Assembly: GCA_037039925.1 (NCBI GenBank)
Contig: JAXRKP010000440.1
Span: forward strand, 160,001-224,000
Direction: 5' to 3'
Source: Doris montereyensis
Lineage: Eukaryota; Mollusca; Gastropoda; Nudibranchia; Dorididae
DNA length: 64,000 nucleotides
Positions 41,001-49,311 of the stretch are shown here, in pieces. The position numbers were made by a program, and so were the translations under genes. Positions within the stretch are counted from its first letter, which is position 1, and every line of letters begins with the position of its first letter. The notes under the pieces were generated by a model. It was not told where the DNA came from, did no database searches, and was given only the letters and a program-made list of their open reading frames with translations.

Positions 41001-43595
41001 CTCCAAACAGAACTAAATCATCAGCAAATGAAAATGCATTGCTACACTTACTGGTTTGAGTTTCCACATACCTACGTTCATTTTCTTCATTTTTGAGGAT
41101 GCCTTTGCGACTGAATTTAAATGTGATAAACAAAAGAGGACTTAAGATACAACCCTGTTTTACTCCTATATCTACATCAAATTCTTCAGATGTGTTTCCA
41201 GCTACTCTCACTGCACATGTTGGTTTATTGTAAAAACTTTTAATGGCTTCTATTAAATTTTGTTCTACATTGTGTTCTTTTAAGTAATGTTATAGTTCAC
41301 CCCTCCTCACAGTGTCAAATGCCTTTTCTAAGTCAATAAAACACAGGTGCAAGTCAGTGTTTCTCTTAAGGAATTGTTTTGATTATTTGTCTAATTGTAA
41401 ATATGTGGTCTTGTACACTTCCTTGTCTAAATCCACTCTGATGTTCTTCAATCTGATCCTGTACTTTCTTCCTCAGTCTCATTTCCAGTATCCTGGCGTA
41501 CACTTTTCCTGGTACGCTAAGTAGTGATATCCTCTATAGTTTGAGCATTCCATAGTTGATCCTTTCTTATGTATTGGCATCTTGTTTATTTGTGGATATC
41601 TTTATGAGGGGAAAAAAAGGTGTTGGTTATTTTCATGTTATTCTTTAGGGAAAAAATCTATGAGTGTCTCTCCATCTGGAGAAGTTGTTGTCTCTCCTTC
41701 TTTATCTATTACTCCTCCTGGTGTTTTTACATTGTTGCCTACTCTAGCATTTAAATCTCCTTAAACCAATAGTTCCTGTTTGGGTTTAAGATTCATTGCA
41801 GCTATTTGTAAATCGTTTTCGAAGATATGTTTTTCTTCTTGATGGCATCTTTGTTTGGTCCATAAACTATTAATGATTTAATTTCTCTTCATTTTGTTTC
41901 AATATTTACCTCTAATAGCCATGAGCGTATAAATTTCCAACTTTCTAGCAGCTTTTCTTGCCTTATATGCATTATAAGGCCTACCCCTGCTCTAGTTCTA
42001 TCTTTGACATCTACACATGAGAAGATTAAAGTATGATTTGATCCTACATTTTCTATTCCTTGTCCTTTTTTCTTTGTTTCTGTAATGGCCGAAATGTCTA
42101 CTTTGAAATTTTCCATTTCTTCAACTAATTCTATCTCTTCCATTTATTGCCCTAATATTCCATGTTCCAAAAAACTACAGCCCGTGTTCATTTCCATGTT
42201 CATCTTCGAAAGGTCATGCTGGGTATATTGTCTTTATTTCTCTGAATCAGTTGATTTTGGATACACAGGCGATTGGCCCACCGTACCCTAGGTAGATGGT
42301 GGTGTTGCCACCTTGAGGCCCCCTACCGGGCTTTGTTCTTTTCTGTAAGAGTCAACTCCCTTAGCCTTTAGTCATGCAAGACCAGCCTGCAAGGCAGCAG
42401 TTGTTATTTTCTATCAGGGTGAACTCCCTTAGCCTTTGGTCAACCAAGACCGGCCTGCAAGGTAGCTGGTTGTTTTCTGTCAGGGTTAACTCCCTTAGCC
42501 TTTGGTCAACCAAGACCGGCCTGCAAGGTAGCATGTTGTTTTCTGTCAGGTTTAACTCCCTTAGCCTTTGGTCAGCCAAGACCAGCCTGCAAGGCAGCAG
42601 GTTGTTTTCTGTCAGGGTTAACTCCCTTAGCCTTTGGTCCGCCAAGACCAGCCTGCAAGGTAGCAGGTTGTTTTCTGTCAGGGTTAACTCCTTTAGCCTT
42701 TGGTCAGCCAAGACCAGCCTGCAAGGCAGCAGAAAGCTCACGGAGGGCAGGATCGCCGTATCCCCGTACAGGTGTTTACCTGTCCACTGCCCGGTGAAAT
42801 TTAACCTATGACCTTAATTTTGGTTCAAACTTGGATAAATGTGCGATGAAGGAATTTAAAAGCAAAATTACCTGTATTTATCTTTATGTAACTTAAGATG
42901 TAGATCAAGAGAATGTGTTAAATCTAGACCTAGATGAAGATTACATTTGGATTGTGTGTCTCAAGATTGAGAATAAATCTAGACTGAATCTTGCTCTGTC
43001 ACTTTTGGATAAAACTTCACTGAATTTAAGGGGGAAATGAGGCATCTACTCTAAAATGTTTTGTTGACTTTAACGGGGGGGGGGGAGTGCTTTCCATACT
43101 GGTACCTTGCATATTTTTTTATGGTGCTACAACTGTTGACAGTCACAAATGGAGATGGACATTGTGCTATTGAGACTATTGTAATAGTTTTAAGTCAGCT
43201 ACAGTCGATTGCGTTGTTGTGAATACGGATAATGCCTGTCATTTTAAAGGTCTTTACTTGTGTAATAAAGAATTGGAATTTTCTGTGCCGGTATTATTCA
43301 AAGATACCACAAATGATTTATCTCAGTCTTGTTTTTAAGGTGTGTGTATAAACTTATTGCCCATTGAAAATTAAAGTCGTAATCAGTGTGTGCATAATGT
43401 AGAAATTCATTCATGACCTATTGATATTCTCATTTTGCTCTTGGTGTTGTCAAACACTCAGGTTTCACTCAAATGTGTTTGCTTCATGTCTTATTTTTCA
43501 GCCATTTGCAGAAAAAACGAAAACAGATGAGTGAAACTTCAGAGGAAACGTATGAGAAGAAGAAGTCAAAAAAGAAGAAAAAATCGAAAGCCTGA
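13497..43595 (+). CDS. NAT10: NAT10, RNA cytidine acetyltransferase, complete gene in 26 coding exons
   Basis: NAT10 (yeast Kre33, bacterial TmcA) makes N4-acetylcytidine in 18S rRNA and tRNA in the nucleolus, using acetyl-CoA and ATP. The reconstructed coding length is about 3,126 nt, or 1,041 residues, close to the 1,025 of human NAT10. Splice phases are consistent across all exons except exons 1, 9, 11 and 22, where single-base indels break the frame. The start codon is at 13,497 in the exon after a CAG acceptor, giving MVRKKIDNRI, the family's usual N-terminus. The stop is TGA at 43,593-43,595 after a Lys-rich tail. Candidate poly(A) signals AATAAA are at 45,128 and 45,481. The gene is divergent from DNAI7. 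Its introns hold many transposon fragments. Four block entries give the exons. Confidence 0.93.
13735..13834. repeat. Two-copy tandem duplication, about 57 bp
   Basis: GGACACTAG followed by CCTGGGCAAGACTCAC and a 'tttttattacatgtt' segment occurs at about 13,736 and again at about 13,791. It is in NAT10 intron 1, close to coding exon 1. Confidence 0.88.
14356..15482 (-). mobile_element. Pogo/Tigger-like DNA transposon with transposase C-terminal remnant
   Basis: Perfectly matched ends (left CAGTGGAACACGTTTAAACC, right its inverse) are bordered by TA on both sides (14,354-14,355 and 15,483-15,484). CAGTGGAAC termini with a TA target are typical of Tigger/pogo elements. A minus-strand ORF at 14,776-15,057 contains DEDLATTGELTIEEIVDSI followed by acidic and Pro-rich residues, resembling the C-terminal tail of Tigger/jerky-type transposases. 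The DDE core is absent, so it is an internally deleted copy. It lies in NAT10 intron 1. Confidence 0.85.
15594..16022 (+). repeat. Long dispersed repeat 'R420', copy 1
   Basis: Direct copy of 46,517-46,945 at roughly 80 percent identity by eye. Shared landmarks include 'gtttagctcct', 'gccaatctgtc', 'gactttaa', 'tgctatggca', 'cttcgacatc', 'gagcagaa' and a final 'taattaat'. No TIR or tRNA head is seen at its edges, and any ORFs are short. Confidence 0.8.
16880..17415 (+). mobile_element. LINE 3' fragment (jockey/CR1/L2-like C-terminus and 3' tail)
   Basis: Decayed reading frames give KELH-stop-LPVKY, then SYYGPMLWNGLPDSLKK and FKSSSKLIF, the common C-terminal end of many APE-type reverse-transcriptase proteins (normally LHWLPV and the LWN-LP motif). 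The 3' end has a 'gtaaagtgac ... ggcgctatataataaatg' tail typical of such elements. It is 5'-truncated, in NAT10 intron 1. Confidence 0.75.
18045..18203 (+). mobile_element. Solo right end of the TIR element found at 61.7-63.6 kb
   Basis: Matches 63,415-63,603 in the same orientation, starting 'aatggtgatgataattaatg' and continuing through the CCTGGG and TTTCC-rich subterminal motifs to 'agaagttccaccg', a decayed version of the CAGTGG end. No left end was found nearby. Confidence 0.75.
20980..21160. repeat. Minisatellite, about 33-38 bp unit, five imperfect copies
   Basis: Units of the type 'acagcaaagcctcttttcaa' followed by 'cataaat' repeat with small indels in the T runs. It lies immediately after coding exon 6 in NAT10 intron 6. 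Confidence 0.85.
21190..21385 (+). repeat. Dispersed repeat 'R170', copy 2
   Basis: Best-preserved copy: 'ctggtaggtcctatttcttt', a pyrimidine-rich middle with 'ctgtttcctcttaattc', then 'gagatcaccac' and 'atggtggacagggcaaattt'. Same orientation as the other three copies and the NAT10 gene. Confidence 0.8.
24818..28537 (+). CDS. NAT10: NAT10 coding exons 8-12: helicase / ATP-binding module
   Basis: Exons are 24818-24951, 26957-27049, 27289-27387, 27642-27777 and 28398-28537 (about residues 262-462). Walker A is TAARGRGKSAALGLA at about residues 284-298 in exon 8, and the DExx box is CIDEAAAIP at about 388-396 in exon 11. Exon 9 carries YSNIFVTAPSPENLKTLFEF, exon 10 EHIDYEIIQSTNPDFNKAVV, exon 12 YEGTGRSLSLKLIQQLRQQS. 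Exon 9 is one base short before its donor (ATTTCAG, where the following Glu-His frame needs a Gln codon). Exon 11 lacks one C in the C run at 27,713-27,716; without it the reading hits TGA three codons later. Downstream LPLVKNLLGPYLVFM continues in the shifted frame, and exon 12 phase confirms the missing base. Confidence 0.92.
24985..25120 (+). repeat. Dispersed repeat 'R170', copy 3
   Basis: Contains 'attggtaggtcctacttctt', a deleted middle, and 'catatggtggatagaaatga'. It starts about 35 bases after NAT10 exon 8. Confidence 0.75.
25665..26520 (-). repeat. Dispersed repeat 'R900', copy 1 (inverted relative to 61.9-63.0 kb)
   Basis: Reverse-complement match to 61,890-62,990 over most of its length. 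Shared landmarks (this strand) are 'ggcacctgaagagatt', 'ggaacctttgtgccaaat', 'gacagtctctggcattgtta', 'ccattttctcagtcagtgtt' and 'ctcgccagtccaagtgcccc'. The C-rich run at 26,488-26,501 corresponds to the G run at 61,911-61,922. No ORF of significance. It lies in NAT10 intron 8. Confidence 0.85.
29383..33607 (+). CDS. NAT10: NAT10 coding exons 13-17: GNAT acetyltransferase domain
   Basis: Exons are 29383-29630, 30167-30283, 30854-30955, 31463-31537 and 33443-33607 (about residues 463-698). Conserved segments are RTLHEVELKESIRYANGD, CQLYYVNRDTLFSYH and LHRIMALYVSSHYK in exon 13, NSPNDLQLLSDAPAHHIFVL in exon 14 and GKRASGDLIPWTVSQQ in exon 15. The acetyl-CoA loop is split by intron 16: exon 16 ends RIVRIATHPDYQG and exon 17 starts MGYGSRAMQQLQQYFEG, giving the Q-x-x-G-x-G/A type motif at about residues 642-647. 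Exon 17 continues into an acidic low-complexity stretch (EEEEKKDYEIESDESED). All five exons are phase-consistent and open. Confidence 0.94.
30490..30810 (-). mobile_element. LINE C-terminal fragment (zinc-knuckle-like region)
   Basis: Minus-strand frames join as HAPVCPLCDHPP then TPHETVTHHLFERHKLKNLR and HYMALSPRTNVQALL. This resembles the C-terminal CPLC-x-HxxF region found after the reverse transcriptase in several APE-type LINEs. The frame is shifted near 30,740. It lies in NAT10 intron 14. Confidence 0.6.
32250..32540 (+). pseudogene. BED-like zinc-finger ORF, probably transposon-derived
   Basis: A 96-residue ORF reads KFKWCWLEEKDNSGDLLSEY, then IRKIPVPGTGYCLFCNQ, and HYTQSQHH. The CxxC, 16 residues, H-x5-H spacing fits a BED-like zinc finger. 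The K-KW-WLE / GD-LS-Y / I-K-PG pattern recalls N-termini of transposase-related proteins that are common in mollusc genomes (from memory). The frame stops after the finger, so no catalytic domain is present. It is in the sense orientation of NAT10, in intron 16. It could instead be a short functional zinc-finger protein. Confidence 0.5.
33935..34020. repeat. Interrupted (GA)n microsatellite
   Basis: Three GA blocks separated by short non-repeat spacers, in NAT10 intron 17. Confidence 0.9.
34564..43595 (+). CDS. NAT10: NAT10 coding exons 18-26: C-terminal RNA-binding region and basic tail
   Basis: Exons are 34564-34697, 35816-35864, 36036-36138, 36955-37061, 37652-37824, 38354-38473, 39357-39455, 39966-40117 and 43502-43595 (about residues 699-1041). 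Conserved parts are CEKLDYLGVSFGLT, RFWKKLGYVPVYMRQT, NELTGEHSCIVLKTL, QRLELYSSNMVDYHLIIDML, LSLGLQHKVVDDVEKEIELP and the C-terminal KKRKQMSETSEE plus Lys-rich tail, a likely nucleolar signal. Exon 22 is one base short overall. Its first codons contain TGA in the incoming frame, and family-like KRELLSIFT lies in one frame while DIQRLELY lies in another, so at least one indel sits between 37,652 and about 37,695. Intron 25 (40,118-43,501) contains a LINE. Confidence 0.92.
34930..35080 (+). repeat. Dispersed repeat 'R170', copy 4
   Basis: Contains 'ctggtaggtcctatttctgt', 'gctgtttcctcttactttac' and 'gtggtggacagcgtaaattc'. It starts with 'gcgggcaatt', matching the 'gcgggcgctg' upstream of copy 2. 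It lies in NAT10 intron 18. Confidence 0.78.
37905..38200 (+). mobile_element. tRNA-derived SINE, family 3, copy 1
   Basis: The head has 'agcccagaggcaaggtgt' as A-box region and 'ttatgagtttaatcccc' as a decayed B box. The body includes 'ctggtccaggtaggta', 'aaaaggagttcctgtgtgca' and a 3' 'gatgaccgtagatatgtg' end. A 21-bp unit ('tgtgcatgtcacaacactc') is locally triplicated at 38,062-38,108. It lies in NAT10 intron 22. Confidence 0.85.
39015..39262 (+). mobile_element. SINE family 3, copy 2, 5'-truncated
   Basis: Lacks the tRNA head but keeps the body ('ctggtgcaggtaggttgatc', 'aataaaaggagttcctgtat', 'cagcctgggcaaaatt') and the 3' end ('atcaccttagttgtgaatgg'). It lies in NAT10 intron 23. Confidence 0.85.
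39525..39650 (+). mobile_element. LINE 3' tail fragment (CR1/L2-like)
   Basis: 'gtaaagcgtctctggacata' followed by 'gatgctatataaattatgaa' and an ATT-rich tail resembles the 3' ends of CR1/L2-like LINEs, also seen at 17,345-17,415. No coding part remains. Confidence 0.5.
40240..42794 (-). mobile_element. APE-type LINE, copy A, near full-length but decayed
   Basis: Minus-strand ORFs give, 5' to 3': an endonuclease piece (DISAITETKKKGQG, RAGVGLIMH), the reverse transcriptase (DIGVKQGCILSPLLF; the catalytic box FADDLVLFGE; KKTKTMLVTRK), then a C-terminal piece with LRWFGHVNRM and QGKRPKGR. The order suits an RTE-like non-LTR element, but the clade is not proven. The 5' end holds 66-bp monomers (separate entry), and the 3' end abuts a (GAAA)n tail on its own strand (40,243-40,268). 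Many stops and frame changes mean it is inactive. It lies in NAT10 intron 25, antisense to NAT10. Confidence 0.9.
42350..42735 (-). repeat. 66-bp tandem monomers at the LINE 5' end, six copies
   Basis: Phase markers CTCCCTTAGCC (last copy CTCCTTTAGCC) recur at 42,356, 42,424, 42,490, 42,556, 42,622 and 42,688, so the spacing is 66 bp (68 for the first). Because 66 is divisible by three, both strands stay open; the LINE-sense strand reads a 22-residue unit of the type LVLADQRLRELTLTENN. The same monomer is present in two copies at the 5' end of LINE copy B (54,050-54,182), so it belongs to the LINE. Confidence 0.92.
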
Positions 43596-43849
43596 AGTAA
43601 AGATTAAGAATTCAAATAATCTTGTTGAACTGTTTTATTACTCTAGCCCTCTTAATGTTACTTTACTATTATTACTGGAGGTAAATTACAGAGAGAGAGC
43701 AAGAAACATGTATGCAGTGTTCATGAATGTGAGCAATTGAAGCAAGGTGAAAGTATTGTGTTGAAAATGAGCAAAACATTCTTTCAATGAATTGCTTTAT
43801 ACTAGTAATACAATTGCTTTATACTAGTAATACATGGTATTTAGTCTAG

Positions 43850-44950
43850 TACAGTGGATGCCGCATAAGTCAATGTTCAAGGGACCTATTAAAAAACATC
43901 GACTTATGAAGAAGAAAAAATCGACTTCAGCAATTGCTCTGTTACCTCCTGACAAGATTGTCATTGTAATGGTCTTGGGTATTATACTAATTACTAGATC
44001 TAACTGCTGATGTATGCTCACATGCACATGTTGTTTTTTGTGTATTTTACTTGTTCGAGTAATTGAGTGCAGTGATTGAATTCCAGGTTGAAGAGGAAGT
44101 GGAGTAGTCGGGCCCTATATAATATTAGTAAGAGTAAGACCGCACGTGCGATTAGATCTCCGGCTTCAATTTTAAACCAATCGCCTGTTACTGTCAGTGT
44201 TGCGTTAAATACTTTGCGGAGATAGATCTACTAATAATGTTACATAACATTGTATTAATATTAATGCCGATGGCGGTTACAATGATTGGGTAAGAATATA
44301 CGATCCTTGACCCCACCTTCTTTCTCCTGCCGACACACACACACCTACACTTTTTACTACCAGAAGTGCAAGTTGTACTACATCACCATCGCACAATGTG
44401 TTACGTACTGTATTACACAGCGTGTTGAACAGAGGGAGGTATAATATTCTCTCTCTCTCTCTCTCAATGCTGACTATACGATGTAGACCCACGCGGCATA
44501 TATTTTATAGTTATTGGTGGCCGCCAGCCAACTCCTCCGTTCGCCCGCTTTCACTCTGACCGGTACAGTCGTAACTGGGTTAGATTGACGAGGAGAAAGG
44601 AGAGAGACAACAGACCATATGGCCGACCATATTATGCCAACATCTGAGCAGATTTTATTAACTTGCACTAATTGAATCTTGTGATGTAGAGTGAGGGCAA
44701 AGGGAGAAGCATTAAAATACATGTATAGATCTACATTTGTATTGATCGTATTTTCTAGCTGCGGGGTCAACGACCGCAGATGCCATTGAAATTGAGACAC
44801 CGACTTATGTAATCGTATTTTCTTTCATTTTACCGTCTGTAAGTCGATGTCGACTTAAACAGTCTTTTATTAACTAAAAGATTTGTGGGAGATGGGACTG
44901 TAAAAAAACATCGACTTAGATAAAATTCAACTTATGCAGCATCCACTGTA
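43850..44950. mobile_element. TA-flanked TIR DNA transposon, about 1.1 kb, after NAT10
   Basis: Left end TACAGTGGATGCCGCATAAG and right end CTTATGCAGCATCCACTGTA are inverted with one mismatch, bordered by TA. Subterminal ACATCGACTTA motifs recur near both ends, as in other pogo-like elements. No transposase ORF is recognised. If the AATAAA at 45,128 is the NAT10 poly(A) signal, the element sits inside the NAT10 3' UTR. Confidence 0.85.
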
Positions 44951-45127
44951 CTGGTAATGTAAACATGTCCCTTATCTTCCCAATGAAATATGAATCAAAT
45001 ACAAAAGGTTTTAATACACTTTAGGATCTGCCATTCAACCAGTTAAGAAATTTGCAAATGTAAGTATTTTTACCATTTTACTGTACTCTCGGTTTCAGAT
45101 GTATGATTTTCTTTATTGTTGTATGAA

Positions 45128-45133
45128 AATAAA
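45128..45133 (+). terminator. Candidate NAT10 poly(A) signal
   Basis: First canonical AATAAA downstream of the NAT10 stop outside the TIR element; another is at 45,481-45,486. No AATAAA was seen between the stop codon and the TIR element. Assignment is inference. Confidence 0.35.
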
Positions 45134-45489
45134 AGAGTATTATTATAATGTAATGAGTAGAGATGTGATTTTTATCTGAAATATACTTTTAGTGAAATTC
45201 TGATACTTATTTCTGTCTGTCCACAAGTTTAACAAGAAGAAGGTATTGATAGTGATAGCTGTTTTGTAGCTATGTGTAACTTATGGTCAGGAGTTGTGTG
45301 AAAGATTTATTTTAAGTTGTACCAAAACTTAAATACTGCATATTTGACTTTTAACAATGATTGAAAAGTTTTGTTTCATACGTCATTTTGATTCATTTTT
45401 AAATCAGACATTTGTGTCTCCATGCAGATAATTTGTCACAAATACAAATGTAAAAGATAATGTCACCTTTGTCTTCATGTAATAAAACT

Positions 45490-46515
45490 TTTGTGGAAAA
45501 ACCCAATTTTTTTCATTTTCAGTTTTCTAGTAGAATGTTACATTATGTTTAAGTGAAAAGACATGGGATTGTTGCTCTAGTTTTGATAATTTGTCTGAAT
45601 AACCAGAAAATAAGTACAGATGAAACATTTGTCATGTAATAGCTTACTGTATTCTCTTGGATTCATGAAGTGAATGATGTGAACTGTTTTATAAGTGGTT
45701 CGCTATTTCCAATAGTTAAAATAAAAATCATCCTCACACAATGTAAATGCTACAAATAATAATAATATATAAGGATAATACTATAGCTAGAGGTAATGTT
45801 CCTTAAGTGTTGCGATCGATGGAATTTGGTAAAGAGCTGGAGCTTATCTTGTAGTATGTAGCTTTATAGGCAGAACAGGCAGCACAAGATCGTCCACTGA
45901 GCATGAAGTTAGTCTGTTATTAGGTAGTTCAACCTGCAAACGTCCAAACATTCACGAGTCACAGCAGATTTCACCAATTTTCGATCCTGTTCACCTTGTC
46001 CCCTCTCCTTTGTACAACGTAGTAACGTAATATGGCTTGCACTGTTGGCAAGCTCTATTCAAGCCCTTTCCAACCATGTGTGTTGTGATAGGGAATGTGT
46101 GATACAAAGTGCTCTCATACTCATAGTAAACAAGGGTGGTCAGACGGACAAACCAGTGGTGAACCAGGGGGAAAAAAACAGCTTGTGATTGTGAACACCC
46201 ATCTCTCTTTCTTTGCGTTACGCTTTTGCTGAAAGAACGGTAGTTGACTGATTGCTCGAATCGGATTTTCATAAAAAAAGCTTTACAAAGGATACCTGGC
46301 TCATTATTAACATGATTTTAAATAGACATCCAAGTTGTCAAGGCAGATTACTTTTTTCATAGATTTTAAATATGATGGCATTTCAATGAAATTGAAACCA
46401 AATGTGTAGATGAACAAGCTGTACTAATATGAGGGGTTGCATCACAAAACACGATATTTTCAAATTACTTGAAATAAGAAAAGGGGAAAAATGTATTAAT
46501 CATGTTCAATTCATT
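45490..46515. other. No gene recognised
   Basis: A minus-strand open stretch (45,991-46,272) has no recognisable motif and no splice support. It is more complex in base composition than its surroundings and may be old repeat DNA. Confidence 0.5.
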
Positions 46516-46516
46516 A

Positions 46517-46945
46517 ATGAGGTGTTTAGCTCCTACTGCCAATCTGTCCCATGATGTATAACACGATTTCCCAGATAGGTGGTAATTCTTTTGCACAGCT
46601 TTTTTACCAATACCAGTATTATTCATTGTATTATATAGTGATAGTAGAAGAAGTACGCACTGACTTTAAAAGCAATTTAATGTTATCTATCCAAACATGT
46701 GAATCAACATACAAGTATATGACCAGACTTATTTAGATATACATGTACATTAATATAAGACTGGGAAAATAGTTGCTATGGCATCTTCGACATCCTATGC
46801 ATTTCGGCGACTTATTCTTGCCAGCCGGGAGAGCAGAATGCTAGATCTAGTTATATGTTAAGTGCGTGCATTCTCATCCTTTCAAACTTCAGAACTCTAG
46901 ATTGCCCAAGTCCTTGATATATTGTGCTGCCATTGAATCTAATTA
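46517..46945 (+). repeat. Long dispersed repeat 'R420', copy 2
   Basis: Direct copy of 15,594-16,022. As there, it lies within about 110 bases of a pogo-like TIR element (here on its right, at 46,969). Confidence 0.8.
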
Positions 46946-46966
46946 ATTCAAACTGTTATGATACAG

Positions 46967-47832
46967 TAAAACTTCAGGTTCAATGAGATTGTCCGGACCA
47001 TCCTGGAGTTTTTGTTGAACCCGAGGTCTTGTTGAATCCAAGGTGTCTCTATGGCGGCTTAAGTAATTAATGTATATTTCCCTTGAACAGAAACAGGGCC
47101 ACCAGCTACCGGTTGGTGGACCAAGTCATGTGCTAACAGTAACACACTCAAATGTTTTGTTTTTGTTTGTTTTTTAGTTTTTAAAAAAAGCGGATTGGTT
47201 TGTTCATTGCTTGAATGAAATGTTAAGAAAAATAATTCTGTCAATGTCAACCTGTCTCAATACACCCTTATGCCAAGTGAAGATGATTTATTGAAATCAT
47301 CCAGCATCATATGTCAAGAATGAAGCAATAGGGGTGGGTAAGGAAAGTAAATTATGGTGTGTACTACTACTAAACTAGTGTGTTAGTACTGTTAGTCAAA
47401 CCCGCCCACCCCTGTCCGGATGCATGTGTGGCAATGGTGTCGTTTTTCCCCCGGCCAATGCTGAGCTTGACACTTGACATGCACTACGTGACACCCCTCT
47501 TTTCCTTCCCATCCTCTCTACATACTACATGTACTTAGATCTAGAAATGTGAGTGGGACTTGATGACTGTTCTGTGGGCTATGTCGTGAGTTTATTTTGA
47601 GGACTTAAATTGTAAAAAAAATAGTTTACTCATGGAATGATGCCAAATATCAGTCAAACTGATTCTGGATCTCGTTGGAACTGGGGTCGCTCATTTTTTA
47701 CTCGTTGGGCCCGAGATATTTAAAAATTTTATTGACTTAATTTTGAAAAAGAAAAATAATAGAGAATTTTAATGACGTCGTTGGACCCAAGGTCTCGTTG
47801 AATCGAGCTTGTTAAAATTGAGTTTTAGGTAT
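46967..47832. mobile_element. Decayed TIR-like element
   Basis: The left end is TACAGTAAAACTTCAGG. The right end, read inversely, begins TACCTAAAACTCAA. Subterminal motifs of the type GTTGAACCCGAGGTCTTGTTG recur in direct form near the right end (GTTGGACCCAAGGTCTCGTTG). This resembles the other TA-type elements here but the TIR match is weak. Confidence 0.5.
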
Positions 47833-48055
47833 GTAAATACCCCATAGAATTGATGGTATCGGTGCTACAACTTTACTGATTGGTCAAGACGATACCCATT
47901 TGGTCTGAGCAAACGTGTGCAGAAAATAGCGCAACTACAGCACATTACAGAGTCACAATGAATGAGGCAGACAATACTTTACAGTATGGCGGCAGGTCGG
48001 CACAGCCACAGTTCCTGACCTCGGCCACTGAATGCACGATTTGATACTACTACTA

Positions 48056-48520
48056 TAGTAATCCACATCCACAACTAAGGTGATCCCAGGGTTTTGGTAG
48101 GATTTTTGATATTATAATTTTGCCTGGACTTTCCTGTCCATCTAAATATTTTGAATAAACATCTCCATACTGACATTTGAATGCAGATTACTGGTGGCAA
48201 ACAAACAATTTTTTTTTGTTCAATTTGATTTTTCCCACATCCACAACTAAGGTGATCTCTGTGGTTTTTAATAGGATTTTTAATTTTGCCCAGACTCCCC
48301 TGTAAACAGCCGAGGATCTTTAACGTGCACAGAGTGATGTAACCTGCACACCGGACCTCCTTTTTATCATCCGTCTCCGATGGGATTAGGTGTCGATCCA
48401 CCTACCTGGACCAGGGGTAGATTTTGCTTGAAAAAACTTTGAGAAAATTATTCAACTGTTGGCGGGGCTCAAACCCACTACCTTTTGGTTGAGAGGCCAA
48501 CACCTTGCCTCTCTAAGTAG
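48056..48520 (-). mobile_element. SINE family 3, copies 3 (fragment) and 4 (full)
   Basis: A complete minus-strand copy spans about 48,232-48,520. Its head on that strand has GAGAGGCAAGGTGTTGG as A-box region and a B-box-like GGGTTTGAGCCCC, and its 3' end is 'ccttagttgtggatgtggg'. A second 3' fragment in the same orientation (48,056-48,140) lies just to its left, so one copy inserted into or beside another. Confidence 0.85.
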
Positions 48521-48984
48521 TCTAAGTCCCCTTTGCAAACAAACAGGAAAAGGACATTGAAATGAAAACATACACACAGTGGGCGAATGGTGGCCGTGGT
48601 GTAGTGTTCATACTCTACTGCATTAATTGGGGACCACAGTTATCTTCCACCAAGGCCCAGATTATGGTGCTTAAGTGCCTATGGGATCAGACTACACTGC
48701 TTGAAAGATGATTAAAACAGCTTCAGGAAATGTCACCTAGGAAGGTGCAAATTTCATCCCCCTGGGCCAAGCAAACGGAAATCTTTGTTTGGATCAATAA
48801 TCATGTCCAATAAACTGAGTTTTTCTATTGTTTCAAGGCCTCCAATATTTATTAAAGGCACGAAAGAAGCATGTGTTTGATCACTGTAATTGTAAGAACA
48901 AATCTCATATCCCACATATCAAAATCAAAGACTTACATATTTAGAGTTTCACTGACAATATTCTTTAATCTCATTTATTTAGTT

Positions 48985-49155
48985 CTTGATTCAATAATTT
49001 TCTCAACTTCTTTTTTGATCTTCTCCTGGGGCCTTTTCTAATTTCACTTTTCTTATAGCTGTTTGGATTTCTTCCATTGATATATCTACATCTTCAGCTG
49101 TCTCCTCTGGATTACTTGTTACTCTTACTAATTGATCTTTACTCTTTGTTTCACA
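48985..49155 (-). mobile_element. LINE fragment (copy D of the 66-bp-monomer family)
   Basis: Minus-strand match to 54,605-54,760 of LINE copy B, the segment coding EEIQTAKRKVKLGKAPGADQ just upstream of the reverse transcriptase. Flanks do not match, so it is a short internal fragment. Confidence 0.75.
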
Positions 49156-49311
49156 TGTTCTAGAGGGATGTAGTAATTATACATGCGGTGTAAATTGGCT
49201 TAACATTCCACAAGCATTCATTCAGTTTAAATGTTAAAATATATTACCCCTAGATCATCTGGGTCAGATAGTCTTTGATTGCTCATGATTTATAACAGAT
49301 ACCAGATACAT

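Noticed and set aside
42361..42811. Repeat proteins of 126 and 145 residues on opposite strands
   Set aside because: Both arise from the 66-bp LINE monomers, whose length is divisible by three; not independent genes.
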